This document shows positions 40,470 through 54,800 of a stretch of DNA of 64,000 nt, in pieces. Positions within the stretch are counted from its first letter, which is position 1. Each line of letters begins with the position of its first letter. Origin of the DNA: Atherix ibis (taxonomy: Eukaryota; Arthropoda; Insecta; Diptera; Athericidae); NCBI GenBank assembly GCA_958298945.1, contig CATQJD010000111.1, forward strand, positions 186,001-250,000. The letters run 5' to 3'. Position numbers and translations under genes: made by a program. The notes under the pieces are model-generated. The model ran no database searches, had not been told where the DNA came from, and worked only from the letters and a program-made list of their open reading frames with translations.

Positions 40470-41906
40470 TAAACATACAACTTCATATTCGTCTTAAACA
40501 TACTACTTCATATTCCTCTTAAATATACTACTTCATATTCCTCGTAAATATACTACTTCATATTCCTCTTAAATATACTACTTCATATTCCTCTTAAACA
40601 TACTACTTCATATTCCTCTTAAACATACTACTTCATATTCCTCTTAAATATACTACCTCATATTCCTCGTAAACATACTACTTCGTATTCCTCTTAAATA
40701 TACTACTTCATATTCCTCTTAAACATACTACTTCATATTTCTCTTAAACATACTACTTCATATTACTCTTAAATATACTACTTCATATTACTCTTAAATA
40801 TACTACTTCATATTCCTCTTAAACATACTAATTCATATTCCTCTTAAATATACTACTTCATATTCCTCTTAAACATATTACTTCATATTCCTTTTAAACA
40901 TACTACTTCATATTACTCTTAAACATACAACTTCATATTCGTCTTAAACATACTACTTCATATTCCTCTTAAATATACTACTCCATATTCCTCTTAAACA
41001 TACTACTTCATATTTCTCTTAAACATACTACTTCATATTCCTCTTAAACATACTACTTCATATTCCTCTTAAACATACTACTTCATATTCCTCTTAAACA
41101 TACTACTTCATATTAATATTAAACATACTACTTCATATTCCTCTTAAACATACTACTTCATATGCGTCTTAAACATACTACTTCATATTCCTCTTAAACA
41201 TAATACTTCATATTCCTCTTAAACATACTACTTAATATTCCTCTTAAATATATTACTTCATATTCCTCTTAAACATAATACTTCATATTCCTCTTAAACA
41301 TACTACTTCATATTCCTCTTAAATATACTACTTCATATTCCTCTTAAACATATTACTTCATATTCCTTTTAAACATACTACTTCATATTACTCTTAAACA
41401 TACAACTTCATATTCGTCTTAAACATACTACTTCATATTCCTCTTAAATATACTACTTCATATTCCTCGTAAATATACTACTTCATATTCCTCTTAAATA
41501 TACTACTTCATATTCCTCTTAAACATACTACTTCATATTTCTCTTAAACATACTACTTCATATTACTCTTAAATATACTACTTCATATTACTCTTAAATA
41601 TACTACTTCATATTCCTCTTAAACATACTACTTCATATTCCTCTTAAATATACTACTTCATATTCCCCTTAAATATACTACTTCATATTCCTCTTCAATA
41701 TACTACTTCATATTCCTCTTAAATATACTACTTCATATTCCTCTTAAACATACTACTTCATATTCCTCTTAAACATACTACTTCATATTCCTCTTAAATA
41801 TACTACTTCATATTCCTCTTAAATATACTACTTCATATTCCTCTTAAATATAATACTTCATATTCCTCTTAAACATATTACTTCATATTCCTCTTAAACA
41901 TACTAC

Positions 41907-42605
41907 CTCATATTTCTGTTAAATATACTACTTTATATTCCTCTTAAATATACTACTTTATATTCCTCTTAAATATACTGCTTCATATTCCTCTTAAATA
42001 TACTACTTCATATTCCTCTTAAATATACTACTTCATATTCCTCTTAAATATACTACCTGATATTGCTCTTAAACATACTATTTCATATTCCTCTTAAACA
42101 TACTACTTCATATTCCTCTTAAACATACTACTTCATATTCCTCTTAAACATACTACTTTAATTTCTCTTAAATATACTACCTCATATTCCTCGTAAACAT
42201 ACTACTTCGTATTCCTCTTAAATATACTACTTCATATTCCTCTTAAACGTACTACTTCATAATGATCTTAAACATCCTCCTTCATATTCCTCTTAAATAT
42301 ACTACTTCATATTCCTCTTAAACATACTACTTCATATTCCTCTTAAACATACTACTTAATATTTCTCTTAAATATACTACTTCATATTCCTCTTAAATAT
42401 ACTTTTTCATATTCCTCTTAAACATGATACTGCATATTCCTCTTAAACATACTACTTCATATTCCTCTTAAACATACTACTTCATATTCCTCTTAAACAT
42501 ACTACTTCATATTCCTCTTAAACATACTACTTCATATCAATATTAAACATACTACTTCATATTCCTCTTAAACATACTACTTCATATGCGTCTTAAACAT
42601 ACTAC
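41907..42605. repeat. 28-monomer higher-order module, copy 4
   Basis: It runs from TTTCTG (41,913) to GCG (42,588), 675 bp, with the shared 1-bp loss near 42,155. Private changes include AAACATGATACTGC near 42,421. Its right half (from about 42,231) lies in the 975-bp tandem. Confidence 0.86.
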
Positions 42606-43205
42606 TCCATATTCCTCTTAAACATAATACTTCATATTCCTCTTAAACATACTACTTCATATTCCTCTTAAACATACTACTTCATATTCCTCTTAAATAT
42701 ACTACCTCATATTCCTCGTAAACATACTACTTCGTATTCCTCTTAAATATACTACTTCATATTCCTCTTAAACGTACTACTTCATAATGATCTTAAACAT
42801 CCTCCTTCATATTCCTCTTAAATATACTACTTCATATTCATCTTAAACATACTACTTCATATTCCTCTTAAATATACTACTTCATATTCCTCTTAAACAT
42901 ATTACTTTATATTCCTTTTAAACATACTACTTCATATTCCTCTTAAGTATACTACTTCATATTCCTCTTAAACATACTACTTCATATTTCTCTTAAACAT
43001 ACTACTTCATATTCCTCTTAAACATACTACTTCATATTCCTCTTAAATATACTACCTCATATTCCTCGTAAACATACTACTTCGTATTCCTCTTAAATAT
43101 ACTACTTCATATTCCTCTTAAACGTACTACTTCATAATGATCTTAAACATCCTCCTTCATATTCCTCTTAAATATACTACTTCATATTCATCTTAAACAT
43201 ACTAC
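42231..43205. repeat. 975-bp tandem repeat, copy 1
   Basis: Thirty-nine monomers are directly repeated at 43,206-44,180: ATAATGATC 42,259/43,234, ACTTTTTCAT about 42,396/43,371, ACTACTCCAT 42,601/43,576 and ATTACTTTAT 42,901/43,876. Inside it the ACCTCATATTCCTCGTAAAC to ATAATGATC series occurs twice, 350 bp apart (42,701 and 43,051). The same internal 350-bp doubling exists at 37,003 and 37,353. Confidence 0.88.
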
Positions 43206-44180
43206 TTCATATTCCTCTTAAACGTACTACTTCATAATGATCTTAAACATCCTCCTTCATATTCCTCTTAAATATACTACTTCATATTCCTCTTAAACAT
43301 ACTACTTCATATTCCTCTTAAACATACTACTTCATATTTCTCTTAAATATACTACTTCATATTCCTCTTAAACATACTTTTTCATATTCCTCTTAAACAT
43401 AATACTGCATATTCCTCTTAAACATACTACTTCATATTCCTCTTAAACATACTACTTCATATTCCTCTTAAACATACTACTTCATATTCCTCTTAAACAT
43501 ACTACTTCATATCAATATTAAACATACTACTTCATATTCCTCTTAAACATACTACTTCATATGCGTCTTAAACATACTACTCCATATTCCTCTTAAACAT
43601 AATACTTCATATTCCTCTTAAACATACTACTTCATATTCCTCTTAAACATACTACTTCATATTCCTCTTAAATATACTACCTCATATTCCTCGTAAACAT
43701 ACTACTTCGTATTCCTCTTAAATATACTACTTCATATTCCTCTTAAACGTACTACTTCATAATGATCTTAAACATCCTCCTTCATATTCCTCTTAAATAT
43801 ACTACTTCATATTCATCTTAAACATACTACTTCATATTCCTCTTAAATATACTACTTCATATTCCTCTTAAACATATTACTTTATATTCCTTTTAAACAT
43901 ACTACTTCATATTCCTCTTAAGTATACTACTTCATATTCCTCTTAAACATACTATTTCATATTTCTCTTAAACATACTACTTCATATTCCTCTTAAACAT
44001 ACTACTTCATATTCCTCTTAAATATACTACCTCATATTCCTCGTAAACATACTACTTCGTATTCCTCTTAAATATACTACTTCATATTCCTCTTAAACGT
44101 ACTACTTCATAATGATCTTAAACATCCTCCTTCATATTCCTCTTAAATATACTACTTCATATTCATCTTAAACATACTAC
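43206..44180. repeat. 975-bp tandem repeat, copy 2, with a partial third unit to about 44,440
   Basis: This is colinear with 42,231-43,205, including the 350-bp internal doubling (ACTACCTCAT at about 43,676 and 44,026). A partial third unit follows from about 44,181, equivalent to 43,306 onward (offset 875), and ends at a GCG monomer with ATAAGCGTC (44,435). The third unit therefore began four monomers further into the repeat. Confidence 0.87.
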
Positions 44181-45830
44181 TTCATATTCCTCTTAAACAT
44201 ACTACTTCATATTTCTCTTAAATATACTACTTCATATTCCTCTTAAACATACTTTTTCATATTCCTCTAAAACATAATACTGCATATTCCTCTTAAACAT
44301 ACTACTTCATATTCCTCTTAAACATACTACTTCATATTCCTCTTAAACATACTACTTCATATTCCTCTTAAACATACTACTTCATATCAATATTAAACAT
44401 ACTACTTCATATTCCTCTTAAACATACTACTTCATAAGCGTCTTAAATATACTACTTCATATTCCTCTTGAACATAATACTTCATATTCCTCTTAAACAT
44501 ACTACTTCATATTCCTCTTAAATATACTACTTCATATTCCTCTTAAACATATTACTTCATATTCCTTTTAAACATACTACTTCATATTACTCTTAAATAT
44601 ACTACTTCATATTCCTCTTAAACATACTACTTCATATTCCTCTTAAATATACTACTTCATATTCCCCTTAAATATACTACTTCATATTCCTCTTAAATAT
44701 ACTACTTCATATTCCTCTTAAACATACTACTTCATATTTCTCTTAAACATACTACTTCATATTCCTCTTAAACATACTACTTCATATTCCTCTTAAACAT
44801 ACTACTTCATATTCCTCTTAAACATACTACTTCATATTACTCTTAAATATACTACTTCATATTCCTCTTAAACATACTACTTCATATTCCCCTTAAATAT
44901 ACTACTTCATATTCCTCTTAAATATACTACTTCATATTCCTCTTTAACATACTACTTCATATTTCTCTTAAACATAATACTTCATATTCCTCTTAAACAT
45001 ACTACTTCATATTCCTCTTAAACATACTACTTCATATTCCTCTTAAACATACTACTTCATATTAATATTAAACATACTACTTCATATTCCTCTTAAACAT
45101 TCTACTTCATATGCGTCTTAAACATACTACTTCATATTCCTCTTAAAAATAATACTTCATATTCCTCCTAAACATACTACTTAATATTCCTCTTAAATAT
45201 ATTACTTCATATTCCTCTTAAACATAATACTTCATATTCCTCTTAAACATACTACTTCATATTCCTCTTAAATATACTACTTCATATTCCTCTTAAACAT
45301 ATTACTTCATATTCCTTTTAAACATACTACTTCATATTACTCTTAAACATACAACTTCATATTCGTCTTAAACATATTACTTCATATTCCTCTTAAATAT
45401 ACTACTTCATATTCCTCGTAAATATACTACTTCATATTCCTCTTAAATATACTACTTCATATTCCTCTTAAACATACTACTTCATATTTCTCTTAAACAT
45501 ACTACTTCATATTACTCTTAAATATACTACTTCATATTCCTCTTAAACATACTACTTCATATTCCTCTTAAATATACTACTTCATATTCCCCTTAAATAT
45601 ACTACTTCATATTCCTCTTCAATATACTACTTCATAATCCTCTTAAATATACTACTTCATATTCCTCTTAAACATACTACTTCATATTCCTCTTAAACAT
45701 ACTACTTCATATTCCTCTTAAATATACTACTTCATATTCCTCTTAAATATACTACTTCATATTCCTCTTAAATATAATACTTCATATTCCTCTTTAACAT
45801 ACTACTTCATATTCCTCTTAAACATACTAC

Positions 45831-46530
45831 TTCATATTTCTGTTAAATATACTACTTCATATTCCTCTTAAATATACTACTTTATATTCCTCTTAAATAT
45901 ACTACTTCATATTCCTCTTAAATATACTACTTCATATTCCTCTTAAATATACTACTTCATATTCCTCTTAAATATACTACCTGATATTGCTCTTAAATAT
46001 ACTATTTCATATTCCTCTTAAACATACTACTTCATATTCCTCTTAAACATACTACTTCATATTCGTCTTAAACATACTACTGCATATTTCTCTTAAATAT
46101 ACTACCTCATATTCCTCGTAAACATACTACTTCGTATTCCTCTTGAATATACTACTTCATATTCCTCTTAAACGTACTACTTCATAATGATCTTAAACAT
46201 CCTCCTTCATATTCCTCTTAAATATACTACTTCATATTCCTCTTAAACATACTACTTCATATTCCTCTTAAACATACTACTTCATATTTCTCTTAAATAT
46301 ACTACTTCATATTCCTCTTAAACGTACTTTTTCATATTCCTCTTAAACATAATACTGCATATTCCTCTTAAACATACTACTTCATATTCCTCTTAAACAT
46401 ACTACTTCATATTCCTCTTAAACATACTACTTCATATTCCTCTTAAACATACTACTTCATATCAATATTAAACATACTACTTCATATTCCTCTTAAACAT
46501 ACTACTTCATATGCGTCTTAAACATACTAC
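45831..46530. repeat. 28-monomer higher-order module, copy 5
   Basis: It runs from TTTCTG (45,837) to GCG (46,513), 676 bp, without the 1-bp loss, as in copy 1. Markers are GATATTGCTC (45,983), ACTGCATATTTCTC, ACCTCATATTCCTCGTAAAC, TTCGTATT, ATAATGATC (46,184), AACGTACTTTTTC and ATCAATATTAA. A partial relative follows at 46,980-47,270 (right part only, without A and G), which begins the 4,986-bp duplication. Confidence 0.85.
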
Positions 46531-46875
46531 TTCATATTCCTCTTAAACATAATACTTCATATTCCTCTTAAACATACTACTTCATATTCCTCTTAAATAT
46601 ACTACTTCATATTCGTCTTAAACATATTACTTCACATTCCTTTTAAACATACTACTTCATATTACTCTTAAACATACAACTTCATATTCGTCTTAAACAT
46701 ACTACTTCATATTCCTCTTAAATATACTACTTTATATTCCTCGTAAACATACTACTTCATATTCCTCTTAAACATACTACTTCATATTCCTCTTAAATAT
46801 ACTACTTCATACTCCCCTTAAATATACTACTTCATATTGCTCTTCAATATACTACTTCATATTCCTCTTAAGTAT

Positions 46876-49800
46876 ACTACTTCATATTCCTCTTAAACAT
46901 ACTACTTCATATTCCTCTTAAACATACTACTTTATATTCCTCTTAAACATACTACTTCATATTCCTCTTAAACATACTACTGCATATTTCTCTTAAATAT
47001 ACTACCTCATATTCCTCGTAAACATACTACTTCGTATTCCTCTTAAATATACTACTTCATATTCCTCTTAAACGTACTACTTCATAATGATCTTAAACAT
47101 CCTCCTTCATATTCCTCTTAAATATACTACTTCATATTCCTCTTAAACATACTACTTCATATTCCTCTTAAACATACTACTTCATATTTCTCTTAAATAT
47201 ACTACTTCATATTCCTCTTAAACATACTTTTTCATATTCCTCTTAAACATAATACTTCATATTCCTCTTAAACATACTACTTCATATTCCTCTTAAATAT
47301 ACTACTTCATATTCCTCTTAAATATACTACTTCATATTCCTCTTAAACATACTACTGCATATTCCTCTTAAATATACTACCTCATAGTCCTCCTATACAT
47401 ACTACTTCGTATTCCTCTTAAATATACTACTTCATATTCCTCTTAAACATACTACTTCATATTCCTCTTAAACATACTACTTCATATTCATCTTAAACAT
47501 ACTACTTCATATTCCTCTTAAACATACTACTTCATATTCCTCTTAAACATACTACTTCATATTCCTTTTAAACATACTACTTCATATTCCTCTTAAACAT
47601 ACTACTTCATATTCCTCTTAAACATAGTATTTCATATTCCTCTTAAACATACTACTTCATATTCCTCTCAAATATACTACTTCATATTCCTCTTTAATAT
47701 AATACTTTATATTCCTCTTAAATATACTACTTCATATTACTCGTAAATATACTACTTCATAATCCTCTTAAACATACTACTTCATATTACTCTTAAATAT
47801 ACTACTTCATATTACTCTTAAACATACTACTTCATATTCCTCTTAAACATAATACTTCATATTCCTCTTAAACATAATACTTCATATTCCTCTTAAACAT
47901 ACTACTTCATATTCCTCTTAAACATACTACTTCATATTCCTCTTGAATATACTACTTCATATTCCTCTTAAATATACAACTTCATATTCCTCTTAAATAT
48001 ACTACTTCATATTCCTCTTATATATACTACTTCATATTCCTCTTAAATATACTACTTCATATTCCTCTTAAACATACTACTTCATATTCCTCTTAAACAT
48101 ACTACTTCATATTCCTCCTAATATACAACTTCATATTCCTCTTAAATATACTACTTCATATTCCTCTTCATATTCCTCTTAAATATACTACTTCATATTC
48201 CTCTTAAATATACTACTTCATATTCCTCTTAAACATACTTCTTAATATTCCTCTTAAACATACTACTTCATATTATTCTTAAATATACTACTTCATATTC
48301 CTCTTAAACATACTACTTCGTATTCCTCTTAAACATACCACTTCATATTCCTCTTAATTATTCTACTTCATATTCCTCTTAAACATACTACTTCATATTC
48401 CTCTTAAACATACTACTTCATATTCCTCTTAAACATACTACTTTATATTCCTCTTAAACATACTACTTCATATTTCTCTTGAACATACTACTTCATTTTC
48501 CTTTTAAACATACTACTTCATATTACTCTTAAACATATTTCTTCATATTCGTCTTAAACATACTACTTCATATTCCTCTTAAACATACTACGTCATATTC
48601 CTCTTAAATATACTACTTCATATTTCTCTTAAATAAACTACTTTATATTCTCTTAAATATACTACTTCATATTCCTCTTAAATATACTACTTCATATTCC
48701 TCTTATATATACTACTGCATATTCCTCTTAAATATACTACTTCATATTCCTCTTAAACATACTACTTCATATTCCTCTTAAACATACTACTTCATATTCC
48801 TCCTAATATACTACTTCATATTCCTCTTAAATATACTACTTCATATTCCTCTTAAATATAATACTTCATATTCCTCTTAAATATACTACTTCATATTCCT
48901 CTTAAATATACTATTTCATATTCCTCTTAAATATACTACTTCATATTCCTCTTAAACATACTACTTCATATTCCTCTTAAACATACTACTTCATATTCTT
49001 CTTAAACATACTACTTCATATTCCTCTTAAACATACTACTTCATATTCCTCTTAAACATACTACTTCATATTCCTCTTAAACATACTACTTCATATTCCT
49101 CTTAAACATACTACTTCATATTCCTCTTAAACATACAACTTCATATTCCTCTTAAACATACTACTTCAAATTCCTCTTAAACATACTACTTCATATTCCT
49201 CTTAATTATACTACTTCATATTCCTCTTAAACATACTACTTCATATTCCTTTTAAACATACTACTTCATATTCCTCTTAAACATACTACTTCATATTCCT
49301 CTTAAACATACTACTTCATATTTCTCTTAAACATACTACTGCATATTCCTCTTAAACATACTACTTCATATTACTCTTAAATATACTACTTCATATTACT
49401 CTTAAACATACTACTTCATATTCCTCTTAAACATACTACTTCATATTCCTCTTATACATACTACTTCATATTCCTCTTAAACATACTACTTCATATTCCT
49501 CTTAAACATACTACTTCATATTCCTCTTAAATATACTACTTCATATTCCTCTTAAATATACTACTTCATATTCCTCTTAAATATACTACTTCATATTCCT
49601 CTTATATATACTACTTCATATTCCTCTTAAATATACTACTTCATATGCCTCTTAAACATACTACTTCATATTCCTCTTAAACATACTACTTCATATTCCT
49701 CCTAATATACTACTTCATATTGCTCTTAAATATACTACTTCATATTCCTCTTAAATATACTACTTCATATTCCTCTTAAATATACTACTTCATATTTCTC

Positions 49801-51861
49801 TTAAACATACTACTTCATATTCCTCTTAAATATACTACTTCATATTCCTCTTAAACATACTACTTCATATTCTTCTTAAACATACTACTTCATATTCCTC
49901 TTAAACATACAAATTCATATTCCAATTAAACATAGTACTTCATGTTCCTCTTAAACATACTACTTCATAGTCCTCTTAATTATACTACTTCATATTCCTC
50001 TTAAACATACTACTTCATATTCCTCTTAAACATACTACTTCATATTCCTCTTAAACATACTACTTGATATTCCTCTTAAACATACTACTTCATATTCCTC
50101 TTAAACATACTACTGCATATTCCTCTTAAATATACTACTTCATATTCCTCTTAAATATACTACTTCATATTCCTCCTAAACATACTACTTCATATTTCTC
50201 TTAAACATACTACTTCATATTCCTCTTAAACATACTACTTCATATTCGTCTAAAACATACTACTTCATATTCTCTCTTAAACATACTACTTCATATTCCT
50301 TTTAAACATACTACTTCATATTACTCTTAAACATACTACTTCATATTCGTCTTAAACATACCACTTCATATTCCTTTTAAACATACTACTTCATATTCCT
50401 TTTAAATATACCACTTCATATTCCTCTTAAATATAATACTTCATATTCCTCTTAAATATACTACTCCATATTCCTCTTAAATATACTTGTTTATATTCCT
50501 CTTAAATATACTACTTCATATTCCTCTTAAACATACTACTTCATATTCTTTTTAAACATACTACTTCATATTCCTCTTAAACATACAACTTCATATTGCT
50601 CTTAAACATACTACTTCATATTTCTCTTAAACATACTACTTCATATTCCTCTTAAATATACTACTTCATATTCCTCTTAAACATACTACTTCATATTCCT
50701 CCTAATATACTACTTCATATTCCTCTTAAATATACTACTTCATATTCCTCTTAAATATACTACTTCATAGTACTCTTAAATATACTACTTCATATTCCTC
50801 TTAAATATACTACTTCATATTCCTCTTAAATATACTACTTCATATTCCTCTTAAACATACTACTTCATATTCCTCTTAAACATACTACTTCAAATTCTTC
50901 TTAAATATACTACTTCATATTCCTCTTAAACATACTACTTCGTATTCCTCTTATACATACTACTTCATATTCCTCTTAATTATTCTACTTCATATTCCTC
51001 TTAAACATACTACTTCATATTCCTCTTAAACATACTACTTCATATTCCTCTTAAACATACTACTTCATATTCGTCTTAAACATAATACTTCATATTCCTC
51101 TTAAACATACTACTGCATATTCCTCAAAAATATACTATTTCATATTCCTTTTAAACATACTACTTCATATTCCTCTTAAATATACTACTTCATATTCTTC
51201 TTAAACATACTACTTCATATTCCTCTTAAACATACTACTTCATATTCCTCTTAAACATAATACTTCATATTCCTCTTAAACATACTACTGCATATTCCTC
51301 AAAAATATACTATTTCATATTCCTTTTAAACATACTACTTCATATTCCTCTTAAACATACTACTTCATATTCCTCTTAAACATACTACTTCATATTTCTC
51401 TTAAACATACTACTGCAGATTCCTCTTAAACATACTACTTCATATTACTCTTAAATATACTACTTCATATTACTCTTAAACATACTACTTCATATTCCTT
51501 TTAAACATACTACTTCATATTCCTCTTATACATACTACTTCATATTCCTCTTAAACATACTACTTCATATTCCTCTTAAACATACTACTACTTCATATTC
51601 CTCTTAAATATACTACTTCATATTCCTCTTAAATATACTACTTCATATTCCTCTTAAATATACTACTTCATATTCCTCTTAAACATACTACTTCATATTC
51701 TTCTTAAACATACTACTTCATATTCCTCTTAAATATACAAATTCATATTCCGATTAAACATAGTACTTCATATGCCTCTTAAACATACTACTTCATAGTC
51801 CTCTTAATTATACTACTTCATATTCCTCTTAAACATACTACTTCATATTCCTCTTAAACAT
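46876..51861. repeat. 4,986-bp tandem duplication, copy 1
   Basis: Almost 5 kb (about 200 monomers) is followed directly by its copy at 51,862. Landmarks exactly 4,986 bp apart include TTTATATTCC (46,931/51,917), CATCCTCC (47,101/52,087), the half-monomer duplication (about 48,165/53,151), CATACAACTT (49,135/54,121), CAAATTCATATTCCAATT (about 49,911/54,897), CCTCAAAAATATAC (51,123/56,109) and GCAGATTCC (51,415/56,401). I saw very few differences: 47,367 C against 52,353 T, 49,225 T against 54,211 A, and a 3-bp insertion at about 51,588 absent from copy 2. Confidence 0.92.
48150..48185. repeat. Half-monomer register break
   Basis: A bare TTCATATTCCTC (the first 12 bases of the monomer) is followed directly by a full monomer, so the second half is missing once. 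The same break is found 4,986 bp on, at about 53,151. It falls exactly between the two halves of the unit, each of which begins with TT and ends with C. Confidence 0.85.
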
Positions 51862-54800
51862 ACGACTTCATATTCCTCTTAAACATACTACTTCATATTC
51901 CTCTTAAACATACTACTTTATATTCCTCTTAAACATACTACTTCATATTCCTCTTAAACATACTACTGCATATTTCTCTTAAATATACTACCTCATATTC
52001 CTCGTAAACATACTACTTCGTATTCCTCTTAAATATACTACTTCATATTCCTCTTAAACGTACTACTTCATAATGATCTTAAACATCCTCCTTCATATTC
52101 CTCTTAAATATACTACTTCATATTCCTCTTAAACATACTACTTCATATTCCTCTTAAACATACTACTTCATATTTCTCTTAAATATACTACTTCATATTC
52201 CTCTTAAACATACTTTTTCATATTCCTCTTAAACATAATACTTCATATTCCTCTTAAACATACTACTTCATATTCCTCTTAAATATACTACTTCATATTC
52301 CTCTTAAATATACTACTTCATATTCCTCTTAAACATACTACTGCATATTCCTTTTAAATATACTACCTCATAGTCCTCCTATACATACTACTTCGTATTC
52401 CTCTTAAATATACTACTTCATATTCCTCTTAAACATACTACTTCATATTCCTCTTAAACATACTACTTCATATTCATCTTAAACATACTACTTCATATTC
52501 CTCTTAAACATACTACTTCATATTCCTCTTAAACATACTACTTCATATTCCTTTTAAACATACTACTTCATATTCCTCTTAAACATACTACTTCATATTC
52601 CTCTTAAACATAGTATTTCATATTCCTCTTAAACATACTACTTCATATTCCTCTCAAATATACTACTTCATATTCCTCTTTAATATAATACTTTATATTC
52701 CTCTTAAATATACTACTTCATATTACTCGTAAATATACTACTTCATAATCCTCTTAAACATACTACTTCATATTACTCTTAAATATACTACTTCATATTA
52801 CTCTTAAACATACTACTTCATATTCCTCTTAAACATAATACTTCATATTCCTCTTAAACATAATACTTCATATTCCTCTTAAACATACTACTTCATATTC
52901 CTCTTAAACATACTACTTCATATTCCTCTTGAATATACTACTTCATATTCCTCTTAAATATACAACTTCATATTCCTCTTAAATATACTACTTCATATTC
53001 CTCTTATATATACTACTTCATATTCCTCTTAAATATACTACTTCATATTCCTCTTAAACATACTACTTCATATTCCTCTTAAACATACTACTTCATATTC
53101 CTCCTAATATACAACTTCATATTCCTCTTAAATATACTACTTCATATTCCTCTTCATATTCCTCTTAAATATACTACTTCATATTCCTCTTAAATATACT
53201 ACTTCATATTCCTCTTAAACATACTTCTTAATATTCCTCTTAAACATACTACTTCATATTATTCTTAAATATACTACTTCATATTCCTCTTAAACATACT
53301 ACTTCGTATTCCTCTTAAACATACCACTTCATATTCCTCTTAATTATTCTACTTCATATTCCTCTTAAACATACTACTTCATATTCCTCTTAAACATACT
53401 ACTTCATATTCCTCTTAAACATACTACTTTATATTCCTCTTAAACATACTACTTCATATTTCTCTTGAACATACTACTTCATTTTCCTTTTAAACATACT
53501 ACTTCATATTACTCTTAAACATATTTCTTCATATTCGTCTTAAACATACTACTTCATATTCCTCTTAAACATACTACGTCATATTCCTCTTAAATATACT
53601 ACTTCATATTTCTCTTAAATAAACTACTTTATATTCTCTTAAATATACTACTTCATATTCCTCTTAAATATACTACTTCATATTCCTCTTATATATACTA
53701 CTGCATATTCCTCTTAAATATACTACTTCATATTCCTCTTAAACATACTACTTCATATTCCTCTTAAACATACTACTTCATATTCCTCCTAATATACTAC
53801 TTCATATTCCTCTTAAATATACTACTTCATATTCCTCTTAAATATAATACTTCATATTCCTCTTAAATATACTACTTCATATTCCTCTTAAATATACTAT
53901 TTCATATTCCTCTTAAATATACTACTTCATATTCCTCTTAAACATACTACTTCATATTCCTCTTAAACATACTACTTCATATTCTTCTTAAACATACTAC
54001 TTCATATTCCTCTTAAACATACTACTTCATATTCCTCTTAAACATACTACTTCATATTCCTCTTAAACATACTACTTCATATTCCTCTTAAACATACTAC
54101 TTCATATTCCTCTTAAACATACAACTTCATATTCCTCTTAAACATACTACTTCAAATTCCTCTTAAACATACTACTTCATATTCCTCTTAATTATACTAC
54201 TTCATATTCCACTTAAACATACTACTTCATATTCCTTTTAAACATACTACTTCATATTCCTCTTAAACATACTACTTCATATTCCTCTTAAACATACTAC
54301 TTCATATTTCTCTTAAACATACTACTGCATATTCCTCTTAAACATACTACTTCATATTACTCTTAAATATACTACTTCATATTACTCTTAAACATACTAC
54401 TTCATATTCCTCTTAAACATACTACTTCATATTCCTCTTATACATACTACTTCATATTCCTCTTAAACATACTACTTCATATTCCTCTTAAACATACTAC
54501 TTCATATTCCTCTTAAATATACTACTTCATATTCCTCTTAAATATACTACTTCATATTCCTCTTAAATATACTACTTCATATTCCTCTTATATATACTAC
54601 TTCATATTCCTCTTAAATATACTACTTCATATGCCTCTTAAACATACTACTTCATATTCCTCTTAAACATACTACTTCATATTCCTCCTAATATACTACT
54701 TCATATTGCTCTTAAATATACTACTTCATATTCCTCTTAAATATACTACTTCATATTCCTCTTAAATATACTACTTCATATTTCTCTTAAACATACTACT

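Larger units (their letters stand above)
40700..43370. repeat. Third copy of the 2.8 kb block (offset about 5,698 from 35,002-37,672)
   Basis: This is colinear with 35,002-37,672 (GCG 36,890/42,588; CATATTACTTTAT 37,201/42,899) and, over its left part, with 38,376-40,469 at offset 2,324 then 2,349. It keeps the AAACATATTAC monomer near 41,873 that copy 2 lost, so it derives from a copy-1-like source rather than from copy 2. Confidence 0.87.
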
